Shown here: in pieces, positions 1 through 8,071 of the stretch
How the letters are laid out: each line of letters begins with the position of its first letter
Position numbering within the stretch: the stretch's first letter is position 1
Made by a program: the position numbers and the translations under genes
Assembly: GCA_003214815.1 (NCBI GenBank)
Contig: QCLE01000012.1
Coordinates: 1-58,688 of the forward strand
DNA: 58,688 nucleotides
DNA from: Prochlorococcus sp. AG-412-J13
GTDB lineage: Bacteria; Cyanobacteriota; Cyanobacteriia; PCC-6307; Cyanobiaceae
Direction: 5' to 3'
Notes under the pieces: model-generated
Seen by the model: only the letters and a program-made list of their open reading frames with translations
What the model was told of the DNA's origin: nothing
Database searches by the model: none

Positions 1-1081
1 TTTTCGCTTTAATATTTGGCCAAGCAAAAAACTTCTTTTTTTTAAAATAAAATTTTTTAATTATAAAAGTTAGAAATCTATTTATGAATGAAATTTTCCC
101 AATTACTCCAAAAATACCGTCCCAGGCATTCATCATATTTAAATGTTGAGTTGGCAGAACAACTAACATTGGAAGAGCAATTGCTGCTAATTCTGCAGTA
201 TTTGCTCCTACAGTTGTAATTGCAAGATCACATTCTTTTAATATTTCATAGCAAGGATGTTTCTTGATTAGATAAATTTTTGTATTTTTTGATGTTTCAA
301 TTACATAATCAAAACAGGAGTCTTTGAAGTTTTTAATTGTTTTGATTTTTGATGAGTAATATTTGGCAATTGGATTTCTTTCGCTTTGAAAATATAAATA
401 TTCACTTTTATCAGTGGTTGGGGCAATGGGAATTATAAAATTTATATTTTGATTTGCTTCAGCTATATGATCTACAACTTCTAAGAAGAAAGGAATTCCA
501 ACAGAAAGCTTTGCTTTTTTGGAACCAGGTAACAATGCTATGTAGTTTTTTTCTTTATTTTTTAATGATATTTCACTATTAACTTTGATATCTGCCATCA
601 AATCGCCAATGACTTTACATTTATATTTATATCTTTTAGGTATTAACTCTTTTACTTTTACATTCATAGCAGCAATTTCGTTGGTCCATTTAGGCCATCG
701 CGAAACCCATTCAGCATATGTGATATTTAAATAACCTAATCTTTTAGCTAATAAAATGCTCCACAATTGATCCCCACCAAGGAAAATAACTACCCCTTTT
801 TTTGGCCAAGTCGCAAAAGAATGTGGCTTTATTAATAATTTCCAAAAACTTTTGGATTTTGTAATTAATTCGAATTTATTCCATGAATTTGCAACTAAAA
901 ATTCTTTACCAGTGGCATTTGGACAAGGAACTAGGACTAACCTAAGACTGAAATCGAGTTTATCGTCATCAAATAGTGATTTATTTATTTTGTTAAGCTC
1001 ATTCGCTACAGGATTTACCCATGTTGCTAATTCACCTGGACCATTGGAAATTATAACTACTGCAACTGTTTTATTTTTCAT
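1..1081 (-). CDS. Lipid-A-disaccharide synthase-like protein, C-terminus cut by the window edge
   Basis: I translated this by hand on the minus strand; it stays open from an ATG at 1081 to the window edge (about 360 residues), so the end is missing. Residues 12-17 read SNGPGE, near residue 183 there is LPGSKKAK, and further on there is TVGANTAELAAIALP followed by LPTQ. These are the landmarks of the LpxB-like glycosyltransferase fold (GT-B, UDP-sugar binding in the C-terminal half). Cyanobacteria carry such LpxB-related proteins of unsettled substrate, so I do not claim true lipid A synthesis. An in-frame ATG at 1102 is possible but would start almost inside the tRNA. A second, different LpxB-like gene lies at 52786-53988. 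Confidence 0.8.
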   Translation of the reverse strand, partial: MKNKTVAVVIISNGPGELATWVNPVANELNKINKSLFDDDKLDFSLRLVLVPCPNATGKEFLVANSWNKFELITKSKSFWKLLIKPHSFATWPKKGVVIFLGGDQLWSILLAKRLGYLNITYAEWVSRWPKWTNEIAAMNVKVKELIPKRYKYKCKVIGDLMADIKVNSEISLKNKEKNYIALLPGSKKAKLSVGIPFFLEVVDHIAEANQNINFIIPIAPTTDKSEYLYFQSERNPIAKYYSSKIKTIKNFKDSCFDYVIETSKNTKIYLIKKHPCYEILKECDLAITTVGANTAELAAIALPMLVVLPTQHLNMMNAWDGIFGVIGKISFINRFLTFIIKKFYFKKKKFFAWPNIKAK

Positions 1082-1106
1082 TGCAGTTAAACTAAAATAC
1101 ATTAAA

Positions 1107-1188
1107 TGCGGACGGCGAGACTTGAACTCGCAAGGCCGAAGCCACACGCTCCTTAGACGTGCGCGTCTACCAATTCCGCCACGTCCGC
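1107..1188 (-). tRNA. tRNA-Leu, anticodon AAG
   Basis: The reverse complement folds as a complete class II tRNA. The acceptor GCGGACG pairs with CGTCCGC, the D arm closely resembles E. coli tRNA-Leu, there is a long variable arm (GGC/GCC stem around TTC), and the T arm is GCGAG with loop TTCAAGT and CTCGC. The anticodon stem CACGT/GCGTG has one T-G wobble and encloses the loop CTAAGGA, which gives anticodon AAG. The CCA end is not encoded. The discriminator A is at 1107. The LpxB-like start codon follows 25 bases later. Confidence 0.95.
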
Positions 1189-1449
1189 AAAGGGTTTTTA
1201 GTAACCAGGGGATGCCTAAACCTTAAAAATATCATACATTATTGTCTGAAATAAGGATTTAGTTTTAAATGAGTATTTGTGAATATGATGAATTTTTTTT
1301 CTATTGCATAAAACAAATATTTATACATATATAACGTTCTAGGTTGTATTGTAAAAAATGTCCTCTGAACACTAAAAAAATTTTGTTAAATACTTTGGCA
1401 AAGAATTTTTAATTTTAAGTCATTTTCATTTCTTCAATTTAATTTCATA

Positions 1450-2796
1450 ATGGTTGAAAAAGTTTTAATTGCTAATCGTGGAGAAATAGCTTTACGAATT
1501 GTCAGAAGTTGTAGAGAACTAGGTATTGCAACAGTTGCAGTTTTTAGCACCGTAGATAAAAAAGCGTTACACGTTCAGCTTGCTGATGAAGCCGTGTGTG
1601 TTGGAGACTCGTTAAGTAATAAGAGTTATTTAAATATTCCAAATATACTTGCCGCTGCTACATCGAGAGGAGTTGATGCTATTCATCCTGGTTATGGATT
1701 TCTAGCGGAAAATGATAAATTTGCTGAGATGTGTAATGATCACGGTATAGTTTTTATTGGTCCATCTCCTCAAGCTATTAGATCTATGGGAGATAAATCT
1801 ACAGCCAAAGAAACTATGGAAGCAGTAGGAGTTCCAACAGTACCTGGGAGTAAAGGCTTGTTGTCAAATGTTGATGAGGCTTATAAATTGGCAGATGATA
1901 TTGGGTATCCGGTAATTATTAAAGCGACTGCTGGAGGAGGTGGAAGAGGTATGAGGTTGGTTGAAAACTCTGATAATCTCGAAAAAATGTTTAAAGCAGC
2001 TCAAGGCGAAGCAGAAGCAGCTTTTGGTAATGATGGTTTATATATGGAGAAATTTATAAAGAAGCCAAGACATGTAGAAATTCAAATTTTGGCGGATAGA
2101 TCGGGTAATGTTGTTCATTTAGGAGAGCGAGATTGTTCAGTGCAAAGAAGACATCAAAAGTTACTAGAAGAGTCTCCTAGTCCTGCAATTAACACTGAAC
2201 TAAGAAAAAAAATGGGGAACGCAGCTATTGCTGCTGCAAAAAGTATCGGCTACGAAGGAGCTGGGACAGTTGAATTTTTAGTTGATGATGATAATTTTTA
2301 TTTTATGGAAATGAATACTAGGATTCAAGTTGAACATCCTGTTACTGAAATGGTTACGGGAGTTGATTTAATAGCTGAACAAATTAAAATCGCAAGCGGA
2401 GCAAATTTGGAATTTCATCAGGATGATATCCATTTAAATGGTCATGCCATTGAATGTAGAATCAATGCTGAAGATCCTGCTCACAATTTTCGACCATCAC
2501 CTGGAAAAATAACTGGGTGGCTTCCTCCTGGTGGTCCTGGTGTAAGGGTGGATAGTCATGTTTATACCGGCTATGAAATACCTCCTTTCTATGACTCATT
2601 AATTGGTAAATTAATAGTCTGGGGGAAAGATCGTAATACTGCAATTAAACGCATGAATAGGGCTTTAAATGAATGCGCAGTAACTGGTATTCCTACAACA
2701 ATTAACTTTCATCTAACTTTACTGAATAAATCTAAATTTAAGGAAGGTAAGATACATACTAAATATGTCGAAGAAGAATTATTGCCAAATTACTGA
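1450..2796 (+). CDS. accC: Acetyl-CoA carboxylase, biotin carboxylase subunit
   Basis: This subunit carboxylates the biotin on BCCP using ATP and bicarbonate, the first half of the acetyl-CoA carboxylase reaction that feeds fatty acid synthesis in the cytoplasm. At 448 residues it has the usual length. Visible landmarks are the N-terminal [10 protein letters not shown] (8-17), HPGYGF (79-84), the glycine-rich ATP-grasp loop [11 protein letters not shown] (158-168) and the catalytic [12 protein letters not shown] segment (286-297). The gene stands alone; the other carboxylase subunits are not in this window. About 260 bases of AT-rich sequence without a gene precede it and probably hold its promoter. 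Confidence 0.97.
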   Translation: MVEKVLIANRGEIALRIVRSCRELGIATVAVFSTVDKKALHVQLADEAVCVGDSLSNKSYLNIPNILAAATSRGVDAIHPGYGFLAENDKFAEMCNDHGIVFIGPSPQAIRSMGDKSTAKETMEAVGVPTVPGSKGLLSNVDEAYKLADDIGYPVIIKATAGGGGRGMRLVENSDNLEKMFKAAQGEAEAAFGNDGLYMEKFIKKPRHVEIQILADRSGNVVHLGERDCSVQRRHQKLLEESPSPAINTELRKKMGNAAIAAAKSIGYEGAGTVEFLVDDDNFYFMEMNTRIQVEHPVTEMVTGVDLIAEQIKIASGANLEFHQDDIHLNGHAIECRINAEDPAHNFRPSPGKITGWLPPGGPGVRVDSHVYTGYEIPPFYDSLIGKLIVWGKDRNTAIKRMNRALNECAVTGIPTTINFHLTLLNKSKFKEGKIHTKYVEEELLPNY

Positions 2797-2814
2797 GAAA
2801 TAATTAAATGATCT

Positions 2815-3129
2815 CTATGAAATATGAGTATGTAATGCGAGTTTTATAAGCCCTTGCTGACCGACTAAAATCTCTCTTAAAAAGCTTATAATTCCAATCC
2901 AAATTACGGGTCCAACATCAACTCCTCCAATAGGAGGAATTAATTTTCTTGTTAAATTCAGAATAGAGCTTGATGGAATTGAAATTAATAACCATAAACC
3001 TTTACTTAAATCAATTTTTGGGTACCAAGTAAGAATCAATCTTATTAGAAAAACTATAGTTAGATATGAAAGAGAAATTCCTAAACTAACATCTAAAATT
3101 TGAAGAGAGTTTATAATCAAGGAAATCAC
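2815..3129 (-). CDS. YggT family membrane protein
   Basis: A 104-residue protein with two hydrophobic segments, roughly residues 10-35 and 70-88. Between them is an amphipathic stretch with RLILTWYP and, after it, LTRKLIPPIGGVDVGP, the characteristic layout of the YggT/Ycf19 family. Cyanobacterial and plastid members are thylakoid proteins linked to nucleoid distribution or cytochrome b6 assembly, but the role in picocyanobacteria is not settled. It converges on accC, with 18 bases between the two stop codons. Confidence 0.85.
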   Translation of the reverse strand: MISLIINSLQILDVSLGISLSYLTIVFLIRLILTWYPKIDLSKGLWLLISIPSSSILNLTRKLIPPIGGVDVGPVIWIGIISFLREILVGQQGLIKLALHTHIS

Positions 3130-3210
3130 AATTATTTAATTCATCTTAATAAAGAACCCATTGAAACGTATTTAATTCGTATTATAAATTGAGAATTTAA
3201 TATTTAAAAA

Positions 3211-3396
3211 GTGTTTCAAATCACCAATTTATTACTAGCCGCAGATTTTTCTGCTGAAGTTGCAAATAATTCCGCAGTTGGAATGATAGGTAGTTTTATT
3301 GCCGCTGCTTTACTTATCGTTATTCCAGCCGCTTCATTTTTGATTTTTGTCAGTCAAAAAGATTCTCTCGATCGTACTTCTACTGGAAGACGCTAG
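3211..3396 (+). CDS. psbX: Photosystem II protein PsbX
   Basis: A 61-residue one-helix protein. A hydrophobic segment of about 25 residues (about 24-48) is followed by a short polar C-terminus rich in Ser, Arg and Asp. The length and the sequence around the helix ([19 protein letters not shown]) match the longer PsbX form of Prochlorococcus. PsbX sits at the edge of photosystem II near the plastoquinone pocket. The start is GTG; no better ATG lies upstream. The AT-rich leader from 3130 probably contains its promoter. Confidence 0.85.
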   Translation: MFQITNLLLAADFSAEVANNSAVGMIGSFIAAALLIVIPAASFLIFVSQKDSLDRTSTGRR

Positions 3397-3476
3397 TTTT
3401 TGTAGAAGTTTTAAGTACACTATATATAGGGGTGATTTAAGTAACCCTTTAAAAAATAAATTTTTGGAGAAAGAAT

Positions 3477-4406
3477 GTGGTCAATGCTAGTCTCAATTGG
3501 GCCAGTATTGTTGGTATTGTCCTAGCTGTATGTGGTGGAGGCCTATATTTCTTAAGGTCTTTTAAACCTGCATTAGCAAGAGATTATGATGTTTTTTTCG
3601 CAGCTATAGGACTTTTGTGCGGGGGGATATTATTTTTTCAAGGCTGGAGGTTAGATCCCATTCTTCAGTTTGGTCAGTTTTTGTTAGCAGGAACCACAGT
3701 TTTTTTCGCATATGAAAGTGTGCGATTGAGGGGAGTTGCAACTGATCAAGCTAGAAGGTCATCTTATTTTGATGATGATCCTATTTCTGATGTGCCCAGA
3801 AATTCTAGAGGTCGATTTAATGAAGATTACGATAGGTTTGAAGAGGCTGAAAGACCATCAAGAAGATTTAAACCTCAAGAAGATGAATTTGAAGAAGACT
3901 ATATGGAGGGGAGATCTCGTAGGAGGAATGTTGCAAGAGCTATACCTTCTGCAGCTGCAAGCAGAAGCAGGCCATCTACAAGAGAGGTAGATCAGTTTGA
4001 AAATGAGAAACCTATGAGAAGAAGAAGACAGACTTCTGAAGATAAAAATAGTAATCAATCAGAAGTAAATAACTTTGGAGAGAGACGCAACTTATCTCGC
4101 AATGAAGTTAAAACAGGATCAAGACCTAGAATGAATCGGAAAGTTTCTAGACAAGATAATATTTCTTCGCCTGATGATTCTTCTCCATTAAGAAAGAAAC
4201 CTATAAGATCTCCTATAAGGCAGCAAACTTCAACAGCTCAAGTAGAAGATGCTTCATTCAAAGATACTAATCAAGTCAAAAAAACTCGTGAGACTCGTAG
4301 AGTAAGTTCATCAGATAGATCAAGTTCAAAAAATCAAAATGGTAGATATACCGTTGGAACAAACAAAAAGAAACCCAGAGATAACAGCTCTAGATTTGAT
4401 GATTAA
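3477..4406 (+). CDS. Ycf66 family protein with a long charged tail
   Basis: Residues 1-85 form three hydrophobic segments, with SIVGIVLAVCGGGLYFLRSF at the start and FFQGWRLDPILQFGQFLLAG in the middle. This is the Ycf66 N-terminal domain found in cyanobacteria and some plastids. Residues 95-309 are a low-complexity tail rich in Arg, Ser, Asn and Asp/Glu with no recognisable domain, probably disordered and cytoplasmic. Function is unknown. The start is GTG, preceded by TTTTTGGAGAAAGA, which contains a clear ribosome binding site. A TATATATA stretch at 3421-3428 is a plausible -10 region. It abuts the Hlip gene end to end. Confidence 0.8.
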   Translation: MVNASLNWASIVGIVLAVCGGGLYFLRSFKPALARDYDVFFAAIGLLCGGILFFQGWRLDPILQFGQFLLAGTTVFFAYESVRLRGVATDQARRSSYFDDDPISDVPRNSRGRFNEDYDRFEEAERPSRRFKPQEDEFEEDYMEGRSRRRNVARAIPSAAASRSRPSTREVDQFENEKPMRRRRQTSEDKNSNQSEVNNFGERRNLSRNEVKTGSRPRMNRKVSRQDNISSPDDSSPLRKKPIRSPIRQQTSTAQVEDASFKDTNQVKKTRETRRVSSSDRSSSKNQNGRYTVGTNKKKPRDNSSRFDD

Positions 4407-4682
4407 TTATAAGATTCCTGCCCATTTTAAAAAAGATTGTTGACTAAATAATTCAATTAGTATTATTGCTAGGAATCCAATCATTGCAAATCTTCCATTA
4501 GTTATTTCAGAATAACTACTCCACCCGAATTTATATTTATCTTCATTATCAATGAAGTTTTCATCTAATTTATTGTCTTCAGTTTCTTCAGTGATGTAAT
4601 TTGCATCTTTCTGCTGTTCTATAAAACTCTCATTCTCTAAATTAGTGACTTCTGAGTTGGTTTGTTCTTCTTTAGAATTCAT
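4407..4682 (-). CDS. High-light-inducible protein with an acidic N-terminal extension
   Basis: The last 40 residues carry the chlorophyll-binding helix of the Hlip/ELIP family: E59, N62, R64 and M67 in the ExxNxRxAM pattern, then a hydrophobic helix. Hlips bind chlorophyll and carotenoid in the thylakoid and protect photosystem II assembly or dissipate energy. What is unusual is the first 50 residues, which are rich in Glu, Asp and Asn and have no homology I recognise. The gene ends exactly next to the Ycf66 stop codon and begins 8 bases after the ABC transporter gene downstream of it on the map, so its promoter is separate and lies within the tail of a neighbouring gene. Confidence 0.85.
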   Translation of the reverse strand: MNSKEEQTNSEVTNLENESFIEQQKDANYITEETEDNKLDENFIDNEDKYKFGWSSYSEITNGRFAMIGFLAIILIELFSQQSFLKWAGIL

Positions 4683-4690
4683 TTTTTTTG

Positions 4691-6673
4691 CTAATCCTTA
4701 AAATTATACTTATCAGAAGTCAATAATTTCCAGTCTCCTTGTCCATTTAATTCTAAAATATTTTCATGAAAATCTTTTAAACTAGGTCTATGTCCAACAC
4801 TAATAAGAGAAAGTTCTCGTTCCTTTAGTAAACTATATAGTTTTTTTTCAGTGTCAATATCTAAAGCACTTGTTGCCTCATCAAGTACTGCAAATCTTGG
4901 AGAATTTAGTAAGAGTCTTGCAAAAGCCAATCTTTGTTGCTCGCCTAGAGAAAGAATTCGTGGCCAATCTTGTTTGATATCAAAATTAGGATACCGCTCA
5001 ACTAAGGTTTTTAAATTTACTTCCTGAAGTACAGAAGTGAGATGTTCATCACTAAATTTCTTAACTTCTGTTGGATAACATAATTGTTCTCTTAAAGAAC
5101 CAAGTAACATATAAGGTTTTTGAGGTATGAATAATAATTCCCCAATTTTTGGTTTTTTTATTACTCCATGGTCGGGTTTCCATAAACCACAAATCATTCT
5201 TAGTAAAGATGTTTTTCCACATCCAGAAGGTCCTACAACCAAAAGTGATTGATTATTGTCAATGCTTAAATTTAAATCCTTGATTATTGTTTTATTTGAT
5301 CCTGGTGGGCAAAGGTCAGCATTGTTAATCAAGATTGAGGGATAATCTGAAATAACGTTTTGATTGCTTGTAGGGCTAGTTTGACTAATAGATTCGACTT
5401 TTGTTTGGAATCCCTCTAATCTGCCGATCCCAGCTGTAAATTTTGCAAGTTCTTCTATTTGATTAACAATGAAAAATAACGAACCCTCTACCATTCCAAA
5501 TGCAAAGCTTGCCTGAATAAAGCGTCCATAATCAATATCACCTTTAAAGTAAGGGATTGCCATTATTAAATATGGAAAGAAATTGCCAGCATAATTAATG
5601 GATCTTCTCATGACGTCAATTATTACTCTCCATATAATTAGTAAATTAAAGTTTCTCACCACAGCTCCTAATCGCCTTTCAGTTTCACTTCGCTCTGGGT
5701 TCTCTCCAGAGTAGAAGGCTATTGATTCAGCATTATCTCTAATATGTACTAAGCCATATCGAAAATCTGCTTCGTATCTAAGTTGATCGTAGTCTATCTT
5801 TACAAGATTTTTACCAGAGATTAAAAGGATAGAAGTTGCAAACGCAGCGTAACCAAATAAAGAAAAAGTAAGTGTTGTACTGATGCTCCATAAAATCAGA
5901 ATATTAAGTGAAAATGTTAGTAGTGCATCAAAAATACCTAATGTAAAAGAAAGACTTTGGCCTGTAAATGCTCGGGTATCATCTGTTATTCTTTGATCAG
6001 GATTATCTACATCAGTTTGATCTTCATCATTGGGATTTAATTGGTAATAAGCTTTATTAGTCATATAATCCTTGATTAAACTTTTTGAAAGCCATTCTCT
6101 CCAAATTATTCCCAATTTATATGTGAAAAATATTTGAGAAACACGTATTGGTAGTGCAACAGCAAAACAACAAGCGTAAATCCCCAAAATCCGATAAAAT
6201 CCATCTTCCTGCTTTTCTACCAAAGCATTTGTTAAATCTCTTGCTATAAATCCTATTCCTGCGTTTATTCCGTTTACTGCTAGAAGCATTAATACAATTA
6301 TCGCAAGGAATAACCAATGTAACCATCTACGGTTTTTTAATTGCCGTCTTAAGCTAAAAAAGCTTGCAGACCCAATTAAAAATAAGGCGGAGAAAATCAA
6401 TCCCCAGCTACCAGCCCAAATTAAATTTACAGTATTTACTACTCCGCCGAAATACTTTTCAAGAAAAATTGGTTGAAAGCTTTCAAAAAAACTGATTATT
6501 CCTGTAAGCCCAACAAGTACTATTCCACCGACACAAAATACAAGAGAAATCAAAAGCCATATAAATTGAAATCCATTACATTGATCTATAGGGAGAAAAA
6601 ATGGCTGGGATAGCTTCCTTAATTTTTGTAGTTGGTATAATAATTTGGATTTATTTTGAACTGCTTTATTCAT
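4691..6673 (-). CDS. ABC transporter, fused permease and ATPase, SbmA/BacA type
   Basis: A 660-residue half-transporter. The first 400 residues hold about six membrane segments of the SbmA/BacA (ABC transporter type 2) family. The C-terminal ATPase has a Walker A GPSGCGKTS near residue 480, the signature LSLGEQQRLAFARLLL near 574 and a Walker B FAVLDEATSALD near 596. Family members move peptides, vitamin B12 or very-long-chain acyl-CoA; the cyanobacterial substrate is unknown. The signature is LSLGEQQ rather than LSGGEQQ, which is common in this family. Probably a homodimer in the inner or thylakoid membrane. Confidence 0.9.
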   Translation of the reverse strand: MNKAVQNKSKLLYQLQKLRKLSQPFFLPIDQCNGFQFIWLLISLVFCVGGIVLVGLTGIISFFESFQPIFLEKYFGGVVNTVNLIWAGSWGLIFSALFLIGSASFFSLRRQLKNRRWLHWLFLAIIVLMLLAVNGINAGIGFIARDLTNALVEKQEDGFYRILGIYACCFAVALPIRVSQIFFTYKLGIIWREWLSKSLIKDYMTNKAYYQLNPNDEDQTDVDNPDQRITDDTRAFTGQSLSFTLGIFDALLTFSLNILILWSISTTLTFSLFGYAAFATSILLISGKNLVKIDYDQLRYEADFRYGLVHIRDNAESIAFYSGENPERSETERRLGAVVRNFNLLIIWRVIIDVMRRSINYAGNFFPYLIMAIPYFKGDIDYGRFIQASFAFGMVEGSLFFIVNQIEELAKFTAGIGRLEGFQTKVESISQTSPTSNQNVISDYPSILINNADLCPPGSNKTIIKDLNLSIDNNQSLLVVGPSGCGKTSLLRMICGLWKPDHGVIKKPKIGELLFIPQKPYMLLGSLREQLCYPTEVKKFSDEHLTSVLQEVNLKTLVERYPNFDIKQDWPRILSLGEQQRLAFARLLLNSPRFAVLDEATSALDIDTEKKLYSLLKERELSLISVGHRPSLKDFHENILELNGQGDWKLLTSDKYNFKD

Positions 6674-6715
6674 TACTAGACAAGTTTTATAAAATAAATT
6701 ATATCTTTTAGAAGT

Positions 6716-6994
6716 CTATTGACCAAAGCCAATAAATGAAAGAGCCCAGTCAGGTAAATTTAAGTAATTCAAGATTGTGGTATCAAACTCATGTACCTTT
6801 GGAAAAGATTTATCTAATGCCAACCATAATAGAAAAGGTAAATTAAATAAAATTTGTAATTTCCATTTATAAGTTAAAACGCTCCAAATTTTTATTAACT
6901 TATTTTTGAGTGAATCATCTAAATCTTTCCAATTTTTTGAGATTAAATTTAATAAATTTTTGGATTCTGTCTTTATGGAGTCTGGTGTATTCAT
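6716..6994 (-). CDS. Conserved hypothetical protein, 92 residues
   Basis: I do not recognise a family. The first half is polar and Lys/Asn-rich and likely helical. The second half contains one moderately hydrophobic stretch (LFNLPFLLWLAL, about residues 50-61) and ends in GFGQ. It sits 42 bases upstream of the ABC transporter on the same strand and is therefore likely co-transcribed with it. The ATG start at 6994 is the only reasonable choice. Confidence 0.6.
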   Translation of the reverse strand: MNTPDSIKTESKNLLNLISKNWKDLDDSLKNKLIKIWSVLTYKWKLQILFNLPFLLWLALDKSFPKVHEFDTTILNYLNLPDWALSFIGFGQ

Positions 6995-7041
6995 TTTGCT
7001 TTATATTTATTTATAACCTATAAATATTTCTTTCGAGAGTT

Positions 7042-7383
7042 TTAACCTGGGGGCCAATTCATTTTTCTTCCAGATAAAAAATGAATATGTAAATGAAAAA
7101 CTGTTTGTCCTGATTCTGCTCCAGTATTGATTACTGTTCTCCAATTAGTTAAATTTTTTGATTTAGCTATTTTGCTACCTACAAAGAGTAAATGTCCTAA
7201 TAAATTCGCATCTTCTTCATTACACTCTAATAAGCTGATAATTGGCTTTTTAGGAATCACTAAAAAATGTACTGGAGCTTGCGCCTGGATATCATTAAAC
7301 GCAATACAAAACTCATCTTCATAAAGCTTATCGCAGGGAATTTCTTCATTAATTATTTTTTGAAATATTGTAGTTTCAGTCAT
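7042..7383 (-). CDS. HIT family nucleotide-binding protein
   Basis: A 113-residue histidine-triad protein. The triad H97-x-H99-x-H101 sits in VFHLHIHFLSGRKMNWPPG, and the N-terminus TTIFQKIINEEIP plus HFLVIPKKPI (39-48) are typical of the HinT branch. Such proteins hydrolyse nucleoside phosphoramidates or adenylates. The gene starts 4 bases after the deformylase stop codon, so the two genes probably share a transcript. Confidence 0.95.
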   Translation of the reverse strand: MTETTIFQKIINEEIPCDKLYEDEFCIAFNDIQAQAPVHFLVIPKKPIISLLECNEEDANLLGHLLFVGSKIAKSKNLTNWRTVINTGAESGQTVFHLHIHFLSGRKMNWPPG

Positions 7384-7387
7384 TAAA

Positions 7388-7993
7388 TTAATTAATAGAA
7401 ATAACGTCTTTTTGGTTAAACCCTTCTTTTATGAGTTCTTTGTTCAAATCATCTTTTGATGTAACTCTATCAACAAATAATATCCCATTTAAGTGATCCA
7501 TTTCGTGTTGAATACACCTTGCTAGCAGTCCATCTGCTTTCATTTTACGTGGTCTCCCCATTTCATCTCTAAATTTTAATTTTATAGTTGATGGTCGCAC
7601 TACATTCAAATAGACACCAGGTATACTCAAGCAGCCTTCTTCGTATGAATTAAGGGTTGTTCCATAGTCTGTAATTTCTGGATTGATTAATATTAAAGGT
7701 TCTGCTGCTGAATCTTCAAAATTTACATCTATGACAAGAAGCTCTTTGTTGATGCCAATTTGAGGTGCAGCAAGTCCAATTCCTTTAGCTGCATACATGC
7801 TTTGAAGCATTTCTCTAGCAAGTATTCTAATGGATTCGTCAACCTTAGTTATTCTTTTGGAATTTTGTCTTAATACATCATCACCAAGTTTATAAATGTC
7901 TAGAGATGGCTTAACTTTTTGTTGTTTTGCAATTTTTTCAGAGTTTCCATTTGTTCTTGACTTTTTTGCAAGTTGTGAAAAATGGTTTGCCAC
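7388..7993 (-). CDS. def: Peptide deformylase
   Basis: Removes the formyl group from the first methionine of new proteins. All three metal-site motifs are present: GIGLAAPQ (71-78), EGCLS (119-123, Cys121 a metal ligand) and HEMDH (163-167, two His ligands and the catalytic Glu). The protein is 201 residues. It carries about 30 extra N-terminal residues rich in Lys and Asn before the usual start of the domain, as in other marine picocyanobacteria. First gene of a pair with the HIT gene. Confidence 0.97.
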   Translation of the reverse strand: MANHFSQLAKKSRTNGNSEKIAKQQKVKPSLDIYKLGDDVLRQNSKRITKVDESIRILAREMLQSMYAAKGIGLAAPQIGINKELLVIDVNFEDSAAEPLILINPEITDYGTTLNSYEEGCLSIPGVYLNVVRPSTIKLKFRDEMGRPRKMKADGLLARCIQHEMDHLNGILFVDRVTSKDDLNKELIKEGFNQKDVISIN

Positions 7994-8071
7994 GTTAAAA
8001 AAAGTTTTTATTTAAGAGTTTAGCTATAAAAATATTAGCACTTTAATTTACTTTCTTTATAGTTTTTTTAA

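Noticed and set aside
852-1226. A 124-codon open frame on the plus strand
   Set aside because: It runs through tRNA-Leu and lies opposite the LpxB-like gene; its translation has no motif and looks like antisense of a real gene.
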